Source of the DNA: Anaerolineae bacterium
Lineage (GTDB): Bacteria > Chloroflexota > Anaerolineae > Aggregatilineales > Phototrophicaceae
Direction of reading: 5' to 3'
Assembly (NCBI GenBank): GCA_025454495.1
Contig: JALOOI010000008.1
Span: 1 to 41,630 of the forward strand
DNA length: 41,630 nucleotides
Shown in pieces: positions 1 to 9,839 of the stretch. Made by a program: the position numbers and the translations under genes. The notes beneath the pieces are model-generated. The model ran no database searches, was not told where the DNA came from, and worked only from the letters and a program-made list of their open reading frames with translations. The first letter of the stretch is position 1, and each line of letters opens with the position of its first letter.

Positions 1-240
1 GACGGCCAGGAACAGCGTAAAATGCGGCGTGCGGGTGAGGCGCTGCTGCCACTCGGCCGGGGTGCGCTGCTGGCTTTCGGTGTAATCGCTGCCGAAGGCT
101 TCCGGGTGGTCGCGCAGGGCCTCCAGCCGCAACTGGATGTACCCTGCCAGATCATCCGGGCGGGCGGGGCGCAGGTGCAGCGTATGCCCCTGGCGGGTGG
201 TGATGGTCTGTGCGGGTGTGTCGGTCAAGGCATCAGTCAT
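1..240 (-). CDS. GNAT-family N-acetyltransferase, N-terminal part (cut by window edge)
   Basis: The minus strand is open from an ATG at 240 to position 1, giving 80 residues of the N-terminus. After a polar lead of about 18 residues it reads LHLRPARPDDLAGYIQLRLEAL, then EAFGSDYTE, a typical GNAT opening (first strand, then the helices that follow 'LRPARPDD'), and ends in the hydrophobic strand FTLFLAV. The acetyl-CoA binding motif would lie beyond the window, so the substrate cannot be guessed. It is transcribed divergently from the MocR regulator at 459. The family call is an inference from the N-terminal pattern only. Confidence 0.7.
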   Translation of the reverse strand, partial: MTDALTDTPAQTITTRQGHTLHLRPARPDDLAGYIQLRLEALRDHPEAFGSDYTESQQRTPAEWQQRLTRTPHFTLFLAV

Positions 241-288
241 GGGCGGCCCCCGGCGGCAAGGCGGTTCACGGTTAAAAACGGCCCGCCC

Positions 289-318
289 AGCATAACACAG
301 CCTGTGACCTCTGGTGAA
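289..318 (-). promoter_or_regulatory. Possible promoter of the acetyltransferase gene
   Basis: On the minus strand TTCACC (318-313), an 18-base spacer and TATGCT (294-289) make a weak sigma70-like promoter, about 50 bases upstream of the ATG at 240. Each box matches consensus at 4 of 6 positions. Confidence 0.35.
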
Positions 319-380
319 CCCCAAAGACGCGCCGGCTGCCATCGATTGCCCCCGCTGCCTTAAGGCGCATTGTACGCTTT

Positions 381-421
381 TGGTCTATAATGGACTCATT
401 GATTGTGATACCATAGAACCA
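381..421. promoter_or_regulatory. Imperfect inverted repeat, candidate MocR operator with TATAAT box
   Basis: TGGTCTATAATGG (381-393) and CCATAGAACCA (411-421) form an imperfect inverted repeat: the reverse complement of the right arm is TGGTTCTATGG. A TATAAT box lies inside the left arm (386-391) and a second -10-like TACAAT lies at 439-444. The repeat sits between two divergent genes, directly upstream of a MocR-type regulator. MocR proteins commonly bind paired half-sites in their own promoter region, so autoregulation is a reasonable inference. No convincing -35 box accompanies either -10. Confidence 0.4.
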
Positions 422-458
422 TCATCATTTAAATTTGTTACAATGTAGCAGGGATGGT

Positions 459-1958
459 ATGTCGGAATTTACGATTCCGCTGAACCGCGACAGCGAAGAG
501 CCGATCTATCGCCAGTTGATTCGCCAGATCAAAATGCAGATCGAAAGTGGATCACTGACACCGGGGACACGACTGCCCGCCAGCCGCGATCTGGCGAAGT
601 CGCTGGACATCAGCCGTATTAGCGTCGTGAATGCCTATGCCGAACTGCGGGCAGAAGGCTACCTGAGCGCCCACGCGGGGCGCGGCACCTTTGTTTCGCG
701 GGATGTCCACCCGGCCGGGGGGCAGCAGCACACCGGCAGCGCCGAAACCCAGGAAGAATTCGCCATGCCCGATTCGTCGCTGCGCGATATGATGCGGCTG
801 GCGCGGCGGCCGGGGGTGATTAATTTCAGCCACGGGTCGCCGCCGATGGAATTTTTCCCCATGTCCGCGCTGCGCTCAGCATTGAATACCGTGCTGGATC
901 GGGATGGCGCTTCGGCCCTCACCTATGAGCTGGCGGAAGGCTATACCCCGCTGCGGAATACCGTGCGCGATTACGTCAGCGCCCTGGGCATTCGGTGCAG
1001 CGCGGATGAAGTGCTCATCACCGGCGGGGCGCAGCAGGCCATTGACCTGGTGATGCAGGCGCTGGTGGGGGAAGGGCAGACCATCGTCACCACCAACCCC
1101 ACCTACCTGGGCGTGATCGACATCGCCCGCACCCGCCGCCTGCACATCGAAGGCATCCCGATGGACGATGACGGCATCCGGCTGGATCACCTGGAGAATT
1201 TTCTGGTGGATCATGCCGCCCGGCTGATTTATGTGCAGCCCAGCTTCCAGAACCCCACCGGCAACATCATGCCCATGCACCGCCGCCGCCAGCTTTTAAA
1301 CCTGGCGCACGAATATGGGGTTACGGTGGTGGAAGATGGCACGTATCACGAATTTCGCTTTGAAGGCGAGTCCCTGCTGCCCCTGAAGGCCATTGACGAA
1401 CATCACAACGTCATCCACATCAGCGGCTTTACCAAGATGCTGCTGCCGGGGATGCGGATCGGCTACATTATTTCCGGCAATCATTATCTGGAACGGCTGG
1501 TGCGGGTGAAACTGGCGGCGGATATATCCACCTCCGGGCTAAACCAGCGGGCCATCCACCTGATGATTCAGCGGGGGGTGCTGGCGCAGGCGCTGGAACG
1601 CAATAACCGCGAGTTGCAGCGGCGGCGCGATGCCGCGCTGGCGGCCGCCAAACAATATTTCCCCGCCGGCACCACCTGGACGGTGCCGCAGGGCGGGCTG
1701 TACCTGTGGGCCCGGCTGCCCCGGCACGGCCCCGGCGCGGCCGAATTGTACGTGGCCGCCCTCCAGCGCCAGGTGTCCTTCGCCATCGGCAGCGTGTTCT
1801 TTACGGATGGCTGCGGCAGCCACCGAATGCGCCTTAATTATGGCCTGCAACGCCCGGAACTGATCGAAGAAGGCTTCCGGCGCATTGGCGAAACCTGGCA
1901 CAGCCTGATGGATACCGAAGGCGATTATGACCACGCCGAAAAAGCCCAGGTGCTGTAA
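459..1958 (+). CDS. MocR-type regulator: GntR winged helix fused to a class I/II aminotransferase fold
   Basis: A 499-residue protein. Residues about 10-78 are a GntR winged helix (EEPIYRQLIRQIKMQIESG, then LPASRDLAKSLDISR and the wing AHAGRGTFVS). Residues about 115-485 are a PLP-dependent fold: the substrate-loop GSPPMEFFP, the GGAQQAIDL segment, the PSFQNPTG segment, and the PLP lysine K326 in SGFTKMLLPGMRIGY. Such fusions act as PLP-sensing or aminotransferase-like regulators of vitamin B6, GABA or taurine genes; no pdxS/pdxT or gabT lies nearby, so the target is unknown. I use the ATG at 459 rather than the upstream TTG at 435 because GCAGGG precedes it and the protein then begins at the family's usual distance from the helix-turn-helix. 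Confidence 0.9.
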   Translation: MSEFTIPLNRDSEEPIYRQLIRQIKMQIESGSLTPGTRLPASRDLAKSLDISRISVVNAYAELRAEGYLSAHAGRGTFVSRDVHPAGGQQHTGSAETQEEFAMPDSSLRDMMRLARRPGVINFSHGSPPMEFFPMSALRSALNTVLDRDGASALTYELAEGYTPLRNTVRDYVSALGIRCSADEVLITGGAQQAIDLVMQALVGEGQTIVTTNPTYLGVIDIARTRRLHIEGIPMDDDGIRLDHLENFLVDHAARLIYVQPSFQNPTGNIMPMHRRRQLLNLAHEYGVTVVEDGTYHEFRFEGESLLPLKAIDEHHNVIHISGFTKMLLPGMRIGYIISGNHYLERLVRVKLAADISTSGLNQRAIHLMIQRGVLAQALERNNRELQRRRDAALAAAKQYFPAGTTWTVPQGGLYLWARLPRHGPGAAELYVAALQRQVSFAIGSVFFTDGCGSHRMRLNYGLQRPELIEEGFRRIGETWHSLMDTEGDYDHAEKAQVL

Positions 1959-1993
1959 CGCTGCCTCCCCCCGGCCAGAAGTGGCCACCGGGC

Positions 1994-2023
1994 TTGACAG
2001 GAATACGGGGGCGCTGCTAAGAT
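1994..2023 (+). promoter_or_regulatory. Promoter of the rpsL (str) operon
   Basis: A perfect -35 box TTGACA (1994-1999), an 18-base spacer and TAAGAT (2018-2023, 4 of 6). Transcription starting near 2030 would give a leader of about 200 nt before rpsL. It is one of the best promoters in the window, as expected for this operon. Confidence 0.65.
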
Positions 2024-2050
2024 AGCCAGACCACGAACCCGGTGCGGGAA

Positions 2051-2163
2051 CCTCAGTAGAAGGCAATGCGTACCGGAATTGAGTTACTATGGCGTTAGCG
2101 CTGTGCACGGCACCGTCGCCCGCCATGAAACTGAAAACCCTTACGGGCGTGCCTTCTACGAGG
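2051..2163 (+). promoter_or_regulatory. Candidate structured mRNA leader of the rpsL operon
   Basis: A long-range stem closes this segment: CCTC (2051-2054) plus GTAGAAGGCA (2056-2065) pair with TGCCTTCTAC (2150-2159) plus GAGG (2160-2163), giving 14 pairs with one bulged A at 2055. Inside lie CGTA/TACG (2069-2072 with 2142-2145), a stem ATGGCG/CGCCAT (2089-2094 with 2121-2126), and GTGC/GCAC (2103-2106 with 2110-2113) around an ACG loop. The element sits about 65 bases upstream of the rpsL start. Ribosomal operons are often controlled by a product binding a leader RNA; here that role is inferred. I do not recognise it as a known riboswitch class. Confidence 0.5.
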
Positions 2164-2228
2164 TGCGCCCGTTTGTGCGCCTGTAACCAGGCCTTATAAA
2201 AATTCGTTCGGAGTGCGCGGAGAAGTTC

Positions 2229-2678
2229 ATGCCTACCATTAACCAACTGGTACGCAAGGGTCGCCAGGACAAGAAGAAGAAAACCAAGGCCCCGGCGCTG
2301 CAATATACCATCAACGCCTTTAACCAGAAGCGTACCCGCCAGCCGAAGGGCGCACCGCAGAAACGCGGGGTTTGCACCCGTGTGTACACCACCACGCCGA
2401 AGAAACCCAATTCGGCGCTGCGTAAGGTGGCCCGCGTGCGCCTGAGCAACGGCATCGAAGTCACCGCCTACATCGGCGGCGAAGGGCACCGCCTGCAAGA
2501 ACACAGCGTCGTGCTGGTGCGCGGCGGCCGTGTGAAAGACCTGCCGGGGGTGCGTTACCACATCGTGCGCGGCACGCTGGATGCCGGTGGCGTGGAAGGA
2601 CGCAAGCAGGGACGCAGCAAGTATGGTACCAAGCGCGGGAAGAAGGGCGCAGCCGCCCCGGTGAAGGGAAAGAAATAA
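2229..2678 (+). CDS. rpsL: 30S ribosomal protein S12
   Basis: 149 residues. The decoding-centre loops are intact: [13 protein letters not shown] around residues 54-66 and [13 protein letters not shown] around 99-111, whose aspartate (D104) is the residue methylthiolated in other bacteria. Compared with E. coli S12 there is an insertion of roughly 13-16 residues near 25-40 ([14 protein letters not shown]), which I associate with Chloroflexota. A GGAG lies about 8 bases before the ATG. It is the first gene of rpsL-rpsG-fusA-tuf. The lysines linked to streptomycin response look like wild type. Confidence 0.98.
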   Translation: MPTINQLVRKGRQDKKKKTKAPALQYTINAFNQKRTRQPKGAPQKRGVCTRVYTTTPKKPNSALRKVARVRLSNGIEVTAYIGGEGHRLQEHSVVLVRGGRVKDLPGVRYHIVRGTLDAGGVEGRKQGRSKYGTKRGKKGAAAPVKGKK

Positions 2679-2681
2679 GCC

Positions 2682-3146
2682 ATGCGTAGACGGACTCCCG
2701 TCCGGCGCGAAATTGCCCCGGACGTAAAATACAACAATCTGCACATTACCATGTTCATCAACCGGATGATGTACGGCGGCAAACGCAGCACCGCCACCCG
2801 CCTGATGTACGACGCGCTGGACCTGGTGGCGGAACGTACCCGCAAAGACCCGGTGGAAGTGTTCGAAAGTGCGCTGCGTAACGTGAAACCCACCCTGGAA
2901 GTGAAGCCCCGCCGCGTCGGTGGTTCCACCTACCAGGTGCCGGTGGATGTGAAAGAATTTCGCGGCATCACCCTGGCTATGCGCTGGTTGATCCAGAATG
3001 CCCGCAAACGCAGCGGCCGCACCTTCTCCGGCAAGCTGGCCGGCGAATTTATGGATGCCGCCACCGGGCAGGGTGCTTCGATCAAAAAGAAGGATGAAGT
3101 GCATCGTATGGCAGAAGCCAACCTGGCCTTTGCCCATTTCCGCTAA
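2682..3146 (+). CDS. rpsG: 30S ribosomal protein S7
   Basis: 154 residues, close to the bacterial norm of about 156. It begins MRRRTPVRREIAPD, contains KNVMYGGKR-like FINRMMYGGKRSTA and ends MAEANLAFAHFR, the usual C-terminal helix. S7 nucleates assembly of the 30S head and in E. coli represses its own operon. It starts 3 bases after the rpsL stop, so the two genes are probably translationally coupled. Confidence 0.98.
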   Translation: MRRRTPVRREIAPDVKYNNLHITMFINRMMYGGKRSTATRLMYDALDLVAERTRKDPVEVFESALRNVKPTLEVKPRRVGGSTYQVPVDVKEFRGITLAMRWLIQNARKRSGRTFSGKLAGEFMDAATGQGASIKKKDEVHRMAEANLAFAHFR

Positions 3147-3185
3147 CCGAAAGCGACTGTGGCAACAGTCAGACGTGGATGAAGT

Positions 3186-5285
3186 ATGGCGAAGAAGGCT
3201 GACAAACTCGACCTGAATAAAGTCCGCAACATCGGGATCATCGCGCACATTGATGCCGGCAAAACCACCACCACCGAGCGCGTGCTGTATTACACCGGCA
3301 TGGTGCATCGCATTGGTGAAGTGCATGACGGCGCAGCCACGACCGATTACATGGAGCAGGAACGGGAACGCGGCATCACCATCACCGCCGCGGCCATCAC
3401 GGCAAGCTGGCGCGATCATCAAATTAACCTGATCGACACCCCCGGCCACGTGGACTTCACCGCCGAAGTGCAGCGCAGCCTGCGCGTGCTGGATGGCGGC
3501 GTGACCGTGTTCGACAGCGTGGCCGGCGTGGAGCCGCAGTCCGAAACTGTGTGGCGGCAGGCCAATGAATACAACGTGCCGCGCATTTGCTTTGTGAACA
3601 AGATGGATCGCACGGGGGCCAATTTTGACCGCACCGTGGAAATGATGATCGACCGGCTGCGGGCCAACCCCGTCATCATCTACCCGCCCTATGGCGCGGG
3701 CGATGAATTCGGCGGCATCATCGATCTGTTCAAGATGGAACTCATCACCTACGGCGATGACCTGGGCACGGCGATTGAACGCCACCCCATCCCGGAAAAT
3801 TACCGCGAAGCGGCCGAAACCATGCGCCACGAGATGGTGGAAAAGATCGTCGAGAGTGATGAAATCCTGACGGAAAAATACCTGATGGAAGAAGAAATCA
3901 CCACCGATGACCTGCTGGCGGCCCTGCGGGCCGGCACCATCGCCGGCCGGCTGCACCCGGTATTGTGCGGCTCCGCCCTCAAGAATAAGGGCGTGCAGCT
4001 CCTGCTGGATGCCGTGGTCGATCTGCTGCCGTCGCCGCTGGATATCCCGGCCGTGACGGGGATGCACCCCAAAACCGAGCAGCCGCTGGAACGCAAAGCG
4101 GACAACAGCGAGCCGGTTTCGGGCCTGGTCTTTAAAATCCTGTCGGATAAATACGGTCGCCTGGCTTTCGTGCGCGTCTATTCCGGCGTGCTCAAAAGCG
4201 GGACTTCGGTGTTTAACCCGGTGAAGAACAGCACCGAGCGCATCGGGCGTATCGTGCGGATGTTCGCCGACCGCCGCGAAGACGTGGAAGAAGTGCAGGC
4301 TGGCGATATTGCCGCTGTGATCGGCCTGAAAGAGACCTTCACCGGCGATACGCTGTGCGACTCCGGCCATCCCATCGTGCTGGAAACCATCAAATTCCCG
4401 GACCCGGTGATCGAAGTGGCCATCGAGCCGAACAGCAAAGCCGACCAGGACAAGATGGGCATCGGGCTGCGCAAACTGGCGGAAGAAGACCCCACCTTCA
4501 AAGTGGAGGTGGATGCACAGCTCGGCCAGACCAAGATCAAAGGCATGGGCGAGCTGCACCTGGAAGTGCTGGTTGACCGGCTGATGCGTGAATATGGTGT
4601 GCAGGCACGGGTGGGCCGCCCCCGCGTGGCTTACCGCGAAACGCTCACCCGCACCTACACCGCCGATACCACGCTGAAACGGCAGTCCGGCGGGTCGGGC
4701 ATGTATGCCCGCGTCGTGGTGGAATTTTCGCCCATGGAAGATGCCGACCGCCCCAATGCCAAAGATGAACTGCTGTACGTCAATGACATTCGCGGCGGTT
4801 CCATCACCAACGAATTCGCCCGCGCGGCCGAAAAAGGGATGCGCGAAGCCATGGAAGGCGGCGTGATCGCCGGCTACCCGGTGGTTAATGTGAAAGCCCG
4901 CCTGGTCGATGGAGCCATGCACGACGTGGACTCCAACGAAATGGCGTTCAAAATTTGCGGCTCGATGTGCTTCAAAGAAGGCATCAAAGGCGGCGCGCCG
5001 GTCATCCTGGAACCCTCCATGAAAGTGGAAGTGGTCACGCCGGATGATTACACCGGCGGCATCGTGGGCGACCTGGCCTCGCGGCGCGGGGTGGTGGTCG
5101 GCATGGAGCCGCGGGGCCCCGGTTCTACGTCCATCCGGGCCAGCGTGCCGCTGGCCGAAATGTTTGGCTATGCGACTCAGCTTCGTAACATGACGCAGGG
5201 ACGCGGCAGCTTTACGATGGAGTTCGAAAAGTACATCATCGCCCCCAAAAGCATCGCGGATGAAGTCATCAGCGGCGGGCGATAA
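3186..5285 (+). CDS. fusA: Elongation factor G
   Basis: 699 residues, normal for the family. This GTPase drives ribosomal translocation. P-loop [13 protein letters not shown] at residues about 18-30, switch [18 protein letters not shown] (G3), NKMD (G4) and GSALKNKG (G5) are all present. The domain IV tip region and the C-terminal [20 protein letters not shown] are also intact. It lies 39 bases after rpsG and before tuf in the classical str order. No change typical of a mitochondrial-like or spd paralogue is seen, so it should be the housekeeping copy. Confidence 0.98.
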   Translation: MAKKADKLDLNKVRNIGIIAHIDAGKTTTTERVLYYTGMVHRIGEVHDGAATTDYMEQERERGITITAAAITASWRDHQINLIDTPGHVDFTAEVQRSLRVLDGGVTVFDSVAGVEPQSETVWRQANEYNVPRICFVNKMDRTGANFDRTVEMMIDRLRANPVIIYPPYGAGDEFGGIIDLFKMELITYGDDLGTAIERHPIPENYREAAETMRHEMVEKIVESDEILTEKYLMEEEITTDDLLAALRAGTIAGRLHPVLCGSALKNKGVQLLLDAVVDLLPSPLDIPAVTGMHPKTEQPLERKADNSEPVSGLVFKILSDKYGRLAFVRVYSGVLKSGTSVFNPVKNSTERIGRIVRMFADRREDVEEVQAGDIAAVIGLKETFTGDTLCDSGHPIVLETIKFPDPVIEVAIEPNSKADQDKMGIGLRKLAEEDPTFKVEVDAQLGQTKIKGMGELHLEVLVDRLMREYGVQARVGRPRVAYRETLTRTYTADTTLKRQSGGSGMYARVVVEFSPMEDADRPNAKDELLYVNDIRGGSITNEFARAAEKGMREAMEGGVIAGYPVVNVKARLVDGAMHDVDSNEMAFKICGSMCFKEGIKGGAPVILEPSMKVEVVTPDDYTGGIVGDLASRRGVVVGMEPRGPGSTSIRASVPLAEMFGYATQLRNMTQGRGSFTMEFEKYIIAPKSIADEVISGGR

Positions 5286-5317
5286 ACCGGCTTCGGACAA
5301 CCTCCGAGACAGACATG

Positions 5318-5340
5318 CAGGGGCCGCCTGGCGGCCCCTG
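5318..5340 (+). other. GC-rich hairpin between fusA and tuf
   Basis: CAGGGGCCGC (5318-5327) and GCGGCCCCTG (5331-5340) form a perfect 10-bp stem with a 3-base loop. No T-run follows, so it is not a standard terminator. It may act as an mRNA processing or stability element, or as a partial attenuator separating fusA from tuf. Confidence 0.6.
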
Positions 5341-5395
5341 CCAGACCCACCGATCGCTTACTCTCTATCTGTCAGTGCAAAGGAAACAGGTCACA

Positions 5396-6595
<1,200 letters not shown>

Positions 6596-6619
6596 CCCGC
6601 CGCGTTGTATGACTGTCAG

Positions 6620-6648
6620 GATGCCGGGGCACCCCCCCGGCATCTTTA
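6620..6648 (+). terminator. Rho-independent terminator after tuf
   Basis: GATGCCGGGG (6620-6629) and CCCCGGCATC (6635-6644) form a perfect 10-bp stem with a 5-base loop, followed by TTTAT. It separates the str operon from the S10 cluster. Confidence 0.75.
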
Positions 6649-6674
6649 TCCCGCAACGACACACAGCACAATTC

Positions 6675-6701
6675 GCAGAGCGCTCACCCGCTGTTCTCTG
6701 C
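6675..6701 (+). promoter_or_regulatory. Hairpin in the S10 operon leader
   Basis: GCAGAG (6675-6680) pairs with CTCTGC (6696-6701), with a possible inner AGCG/CGCT pairing. It ends 4 bases before the AAGAGGA ribosome binding site of rpsJ. In E. coli the S10 leader is an L4 target; a similar role here is only a possibility, since no clear promoter is seen between the tuf terminator and rpsJ. Confidence 0.35.
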
Positions 6702-6718
6702 CAGCAAGAGGATGTGGT

Positions 6719-7030
6719 ATGGCTGTCAAGAATAAAATGCGTATCCGGCTGCGTGCCTATGACCACCGGGTACTGGATCAATCCGCCCAGCGGATTGTGG
6801 AAGCTGCGGAACGTACCGGAACCCGGGTGGTGGGGCCGGTGCCCCTGCCGACGAAGATCGAACGGTTTACCGTGATGCGTTCTCCCTTCATCGATAAGGA
6901 CTCCCAGGAACATTATGAGATTCGCACGCACAAGCGGCTCATCGATGTGCTGGACCCGGACAGCAAAACGATTGATACGCTGATGCGCCTCAATCTGCCC
7001 GCCGGCGTGGATATTGAGATCAAGATTTAG
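6719..7030 (+). CDS. rpsJ: 30S ribosomal protein S10
   Basis: 103 residues from the ATG at 6719 ([17 protein letters not shown]). The frame is open upstream to 6605, but the AAGAGGA 6-8 bases before 6719 and the family length decide the start. The motifs [21 protein letters not shown] and [14 protein letters not shown] are classical. It sits in the 30S head and is also the NusE partner of NusB in antitermination. First gene of the S10/spc cluster. Confidence 0.97.
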   Translation: MAVKNKMRIRLRAYDHRVLDQSAQRIVEAAERTGTRVVGPVPLPTKIERFTVMRSPFIDKDSQEHYEIRTHKRLIDVLDPDSKTIDTLMRLNLPAGVDIEIKI

Positions 7031-7089
7031 GCAGACGATGAGTGCCGGGAGGGGAAAGCGCTGATACCCCCTCAGGAGATAGAGGTACC

Positions 7090-7731
7090 ATGAAGGGCAT
7101 GATAGGTAAAAAAGTCGGGATGACCCAGGTCTTTGATGATCGTGGTAATGTCGTCCCGGTGACAGTGATCGAAGCCGGCCCGTGCTACATCACGCAGATT
7201 CGCACTGCCGACCGCGACGGCTACACGGCGGTGCAACTGGGCTTTGGCACCACCAAACCGACGCGCCTGACCAAAGGGCAGATCGGCCATTTGCAAAAGC
7301 ACAACCTGCCGGCGCTGCGCGTGCTGCGTGAGTTCCGCGTGCGCAGCGGCGACACCGGCGATTTGCAAGAAGGTGCAGAAATTAAAGTGGATATTTTTGC
7401 ACACGGCGAATTTGTCGATGTCATCGGCACCAGTAAAGGGCGCGGCTGGGCCGGCACGATTAAACGGCACGGCTTTCATCGCCAGCGCAAAACCCACGGC
7501 CAGTCCGACCGGGAACGCGCGCCGGGGTCGGTGGGCATGTGCGCCCTGCCGGGGCGTACCATCAAAGGCCAGAAGATGGCCGGGCGTATGGGCAATGACC
7601 GCGTGACGATGCAAAATCTTCAGGTGGTGCGCGTCGATGCCGAAAAGAACCTGCTGGCAGTGCGCGGGTCCATCCCCGGTGCGAATGGCGGCATCGTCGT
7701 CATCCGCCCCGCCGTGAAGAAACAGAAGTAA
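7090..7731 (+). CDS. rplC: 50S ribosomal protein L3
   Basis: 213 residues, starting MKGMIGKKVGMTQVFDDRG; the open frame continues upstream to 7042, but AGAGG before 7090 and the family N-terminus favour this ATG (7099 is the alternative). L3 is one of the first proteins bound to 23S rRNA. The long central extension GWAGTIKRHGFHRQRKTHG that reaches the peptidyl-transferase centre and PGRTIKGQKMAGRMGN near it are both intact. Confidence 0.97.
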   Translation: MKGMIGKKVGMTQVFDDRGNVVPVTVIEAGPCYITQIRTADRDGYTAVQLGFGTTKPTRLTKGQIGHLQKHNLPALRVLREFRVRSGDTGDLQEGAEIKVDIFAHGEFVDVIGTSKGRGWAGTIKRHGFHRQRKTHGQSDRERAPGSVGMCALPGRTIKGQKMAGRMGNDRVTMQNLQVVRVDAEKNLLAVRGSIPGANGGIVVIRPAVKKQK

Positions 7732-7748
7732 CGGGAAGGAGTGAACCC

Positions 7749-8387
7749 ATGCAGGTATCCGTCATCAACACCAGCGGTCAGGCTGTGCAGCAGGTTGACC
7801 TGCCAGAGTACATTTTTGGCATTGAACCCAACATCGGGCTGATGCACCAGGCGTATCTGCGCCAGCTTGCCAATGCCCGTCAGGGCACGCACAGCACCAA
7901 AACCCGGGCCGAAGTCAGCCGCACCGGGGCCAAAGTTTATCGCCAGAAAGGCACCGGGCGTGCCCGCCATGGCGACCGTGGGTCGCATTTGTTCGTCGGC
8001 GGCGGGGTGGTACACGGCCCCAAACCGCGCAAATACACCCAGTCCATGCCGAAGAAAATGCGCCAGAAGGCCATTCGCAGCGCCCTCAGCGCCCTGCTGC
8101 GCGACCAGCAACTGGTGTTTGTGGATCGCCTGGAGATGGCCGCGCCCAAAACGAAGCTGGCCAAACAGATGATCGAAACGCTCACCGGCACCAGCAGCGC
8201 CCTCGTCCTGTTCACCCAGGGGCAGGATAACCTGAAGCTGAGCGTGCGCAACCTGCCCGAGGCCCATGCCCTGCTGGTGAACTACCTCAACATCCGCGAC
8301 CTGCTGGGCTATGACAAAGTGGTCATCTCCCTGGCTGCGCTGGAAGTCATTAAAACAATCTGGGGTCAGGAGGGCGGCCATGCCTGA
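7749..8387 (+). CDS. rplD: 50S ribosomal protein L4
   Basis: 212 residues. The extended loop lining the exit tunnel is recognisable in [17 protein letters not shown] and [15 protein letters not shown] (residues about 43-78), followed by [11 protein letters not shown]. In E. coli L4 also represses the S10 operon. The C-terminus overlaps rplW by 8 bases. A GGAAGGAG precedes the ATG. Confidence 0.97.
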   Translation: MQVSVINTSGQAVQQVDLPEYIFGIEPNIGLMHQAYLRQLANARQGTHSTKTRAEVSRTGAKVYRQKGTGRARHGDRGSHLFVGGGVVHGPKPRKYTQSMPKKMRQKAIRSALSALLRDQQLVFVDRLEMAAPKTKLAKQMIETLTGTSSALVLFTQGQDNLKLSVRNLPEAHALLVNYLNIRDLLGYDKVVISLAALEVIKTIWGQEGGHA

Positions 8388-8685
8388 ATTACATCCTTAT
8401 GATGTCATCCTGCGCCCGGTCATCACCGAAAAAGTGAATGGCCTGGTGGCGGAGCTGAATCAGGTCGTGTTTGAAGTGGCCCGCAATGCCAACAAACACC
8501 AGATTCGCCAGGCGGTGCAGCTCGTGTTCGAACTGGACACCACCGAAGTGCTGAAAATTCGCACGCTCAATATGCCCGCCAAACGCGGTCGTCGCGGTCG
8601 CAAAATCTTCATCCGCCAGCGCGGCTGGAAGAAAGCCATCGTGACCCTGGCCGAAGGCAGCAGCATTGAACTGTTCAACGTCTAA
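8380..8685 (+). CDS. rplW: 50S ribosomal protein L23
   Basis: 101 residues from the ATG at 8380 ([18 protein letters not shown]). The start lies inside the end of rplD (8-base overlap) behind GGAGGGCGGCC; the longer open frame from 8311 is only read-through into rplD. L23 forms the docking site for trigger factor and SRP at the tunnel exit. The [12 protein letters not shown] loop and the [10 protein letters not shown] strand are as expected. Confidence 0.96.
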   Translation: MPELHPYDVILRPVITEKVNGLVAELNQVVFEVARNANKHQIRQAVQLVFELDTTEVLKIRTLNMPAKRGRRGRKIFIRQRGWKKAIVTLAEGSSIELFNV

Positions 8686-8696
8686 CGGAGGCAGCC

Positions 8697-9533
8697 ATGC
8701 CGATTAAAGTCTACAAGCCGACCTCGGCGGGTCGCCGCGGGATGACAGCTTACACCTTTGAAGAAATCACCCGTTCCACGCCGGAGCGCTCCCTGACGGA
8801 AGCGCTGCGCAAGACGGGCGGGCGCAACAACACCGGCCGCGTCACCGTGCGGCACCGGGGCGGCGGCCATCGCCGGCGCTACCGCATCATTGATTTTAAG
8901 CGCAACAAGTTCGACTGCCGGGCCCGCGTGACCACCATCGAGTATGACCCCAATCGCAGTGCCCGCATTGCGCTGGTGCAGTACGAAGATGGCGAAAAGC
9001 GCTACATCATCGCCCCGCTGGGGCTGAAGGTGGGCGATAGCATCGGCAACGGCCCCATGGCCGAACTGCGCCCCGGCAACGCCCTGCCCATCAGCCAGAT
9101 TCCGGTGGGTACGGTGGTGCACAACATCGAACTGCGCCCCGGCAAAGGCGGGCAGCTCGCCCGCGCCGCCGGTGTTTCCGCCCAGGTGCTGGCCAAAGAA
9201 GGCGTGTACGCCGTGTTGCGGATGCCCAGCGGCGAAATGCGCTACATCCATGAACGCTGTATGGCCACCATCGGCCAGGTGGGCAACGCCGAACACGGCA
9301 ACATCAAGCTGGGCAAAGCCGGGCGGGCCCGCTGGATGGGCTGGCGGCCGGGCGTGCGCGGCGTGGCGATGGACCCCAACAGCCACCCGCACGGCGGCGG
9401 CGAAGGTCGCAGCGGCATCGGGATGCCCGGGCCCAAAACGCCCTGGGGCAAGCCCGCGCTGGGGGTAAAAACCCGCAGCAACAAGCGCACCAATGCCTTT
9501 ATCGTCCGTCGGCGTGGCAAAACCCGGCAGTAA
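8697..9533 (+). CDS. rplB: 50S ribosomal protein L2
   Basis: 278 residues, normal length. L2 is needed for subunit joining and peptidyl transfer. Motifs seen: [24 protein letters not shown]-type N-terminus (residues about 40-63), [36 protein letters not shown], and the conserved [15 protein letters not shown] segment with the functional histidine. Preceded by GGAGGCAGCC, 11 bases after rplW. Confidence 0.98.
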   Translation: MPIKVYKPTSAGRRGMTAYTFEEITRSTPERSLTEALRKTGGRNNTGRVTVRHRGGGHRRRYRIIDFKRNKFDCRARVTTIEYDPNRSARIALVQYEDGEKRYIIAPLGLKVGDSIGNGPMAELRPGNALPISQIPVGTVVHNIELRPGKGGQLARAAGVSAQVLAKEGVYAVLRMPSGEMRYIHERCMATIGQVGNAEHGNIKLGKAGRARWMGWRPGVRGVAMDPNSHPHGGGEGRSGIGMPGPKTPWGKPALGVKTRSNKRTNAFIVRRRGKTRQ

Positions 9534-9551
9534 TCAGGAGTTTGTAAACCC

Positions 9552-9827
9552 ATGTCGCGCAGCATGAAGAAGGGGCCGTTCATCGACCCCAAATTGCTCC
9601 AGAAGATTGAAAAGCTGAACGAAACCAACAAGCGCGTCGTTGTACGCACCTGGTCGCGTGCCAGCACCATCTTCCCGCAGATGGTGGGTCACACCATCGC
9701 CGTTCACAACGGTCGCCAGCACGTGCCCATTTACGTTCAGGAAAACATGGTGGGGCACAAACTGGGCGAATTCGCCCCCACCCGCACCTTCCGCGGCCAC
9801 CTGGCTGAGAAGAAAAAGAAGAAGTAG
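9552..9827 (+). CDS. rpsS: 30S ribosomal protein S19
   Basis: 91 residues, [21 protein letters not shown] through [20 protein letters not shown] and [17 protein letters not shown], ending in a lysine-rich tail. S19 binds the 30S head with S13. A CAGGAG lies about 12 bases before the ATG. Confidence 0.97.
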   Translation: MSRSMKKGPFIDPKLLQKIEKLNETNKRVVVRTWSRASTIFPQMVGHTIAVHNGRQHVPIYVQENMVGHKLGEFAPTRTFRGHLAEKKKKK

Positions 9828-9839
9828 GAGGCCAGTACC

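Noticed and set aside
2089-2199. A 36-codon open frame in the rpsL leader (starts MALALCTAPSPAMKLK)
   Set aside because: No ribosome binding site in front and its ATG lies inside one arm of a predicted stem; a leader peptide cannot be supported.
1539-5300. A 1253-residue open frame on the minus strand
   Set aside because: It lies exactly opposite rpsL, rpsG, fusA and the regulator; it is a by-product of their high-GC codon use and has histidine/alanine-rich composition without motifs.
5318-5340. fusA-tuf hairpin as a terminator
   Set aside because: The stem is perfect but no T-run follows, so termination is not supported by the sequence.
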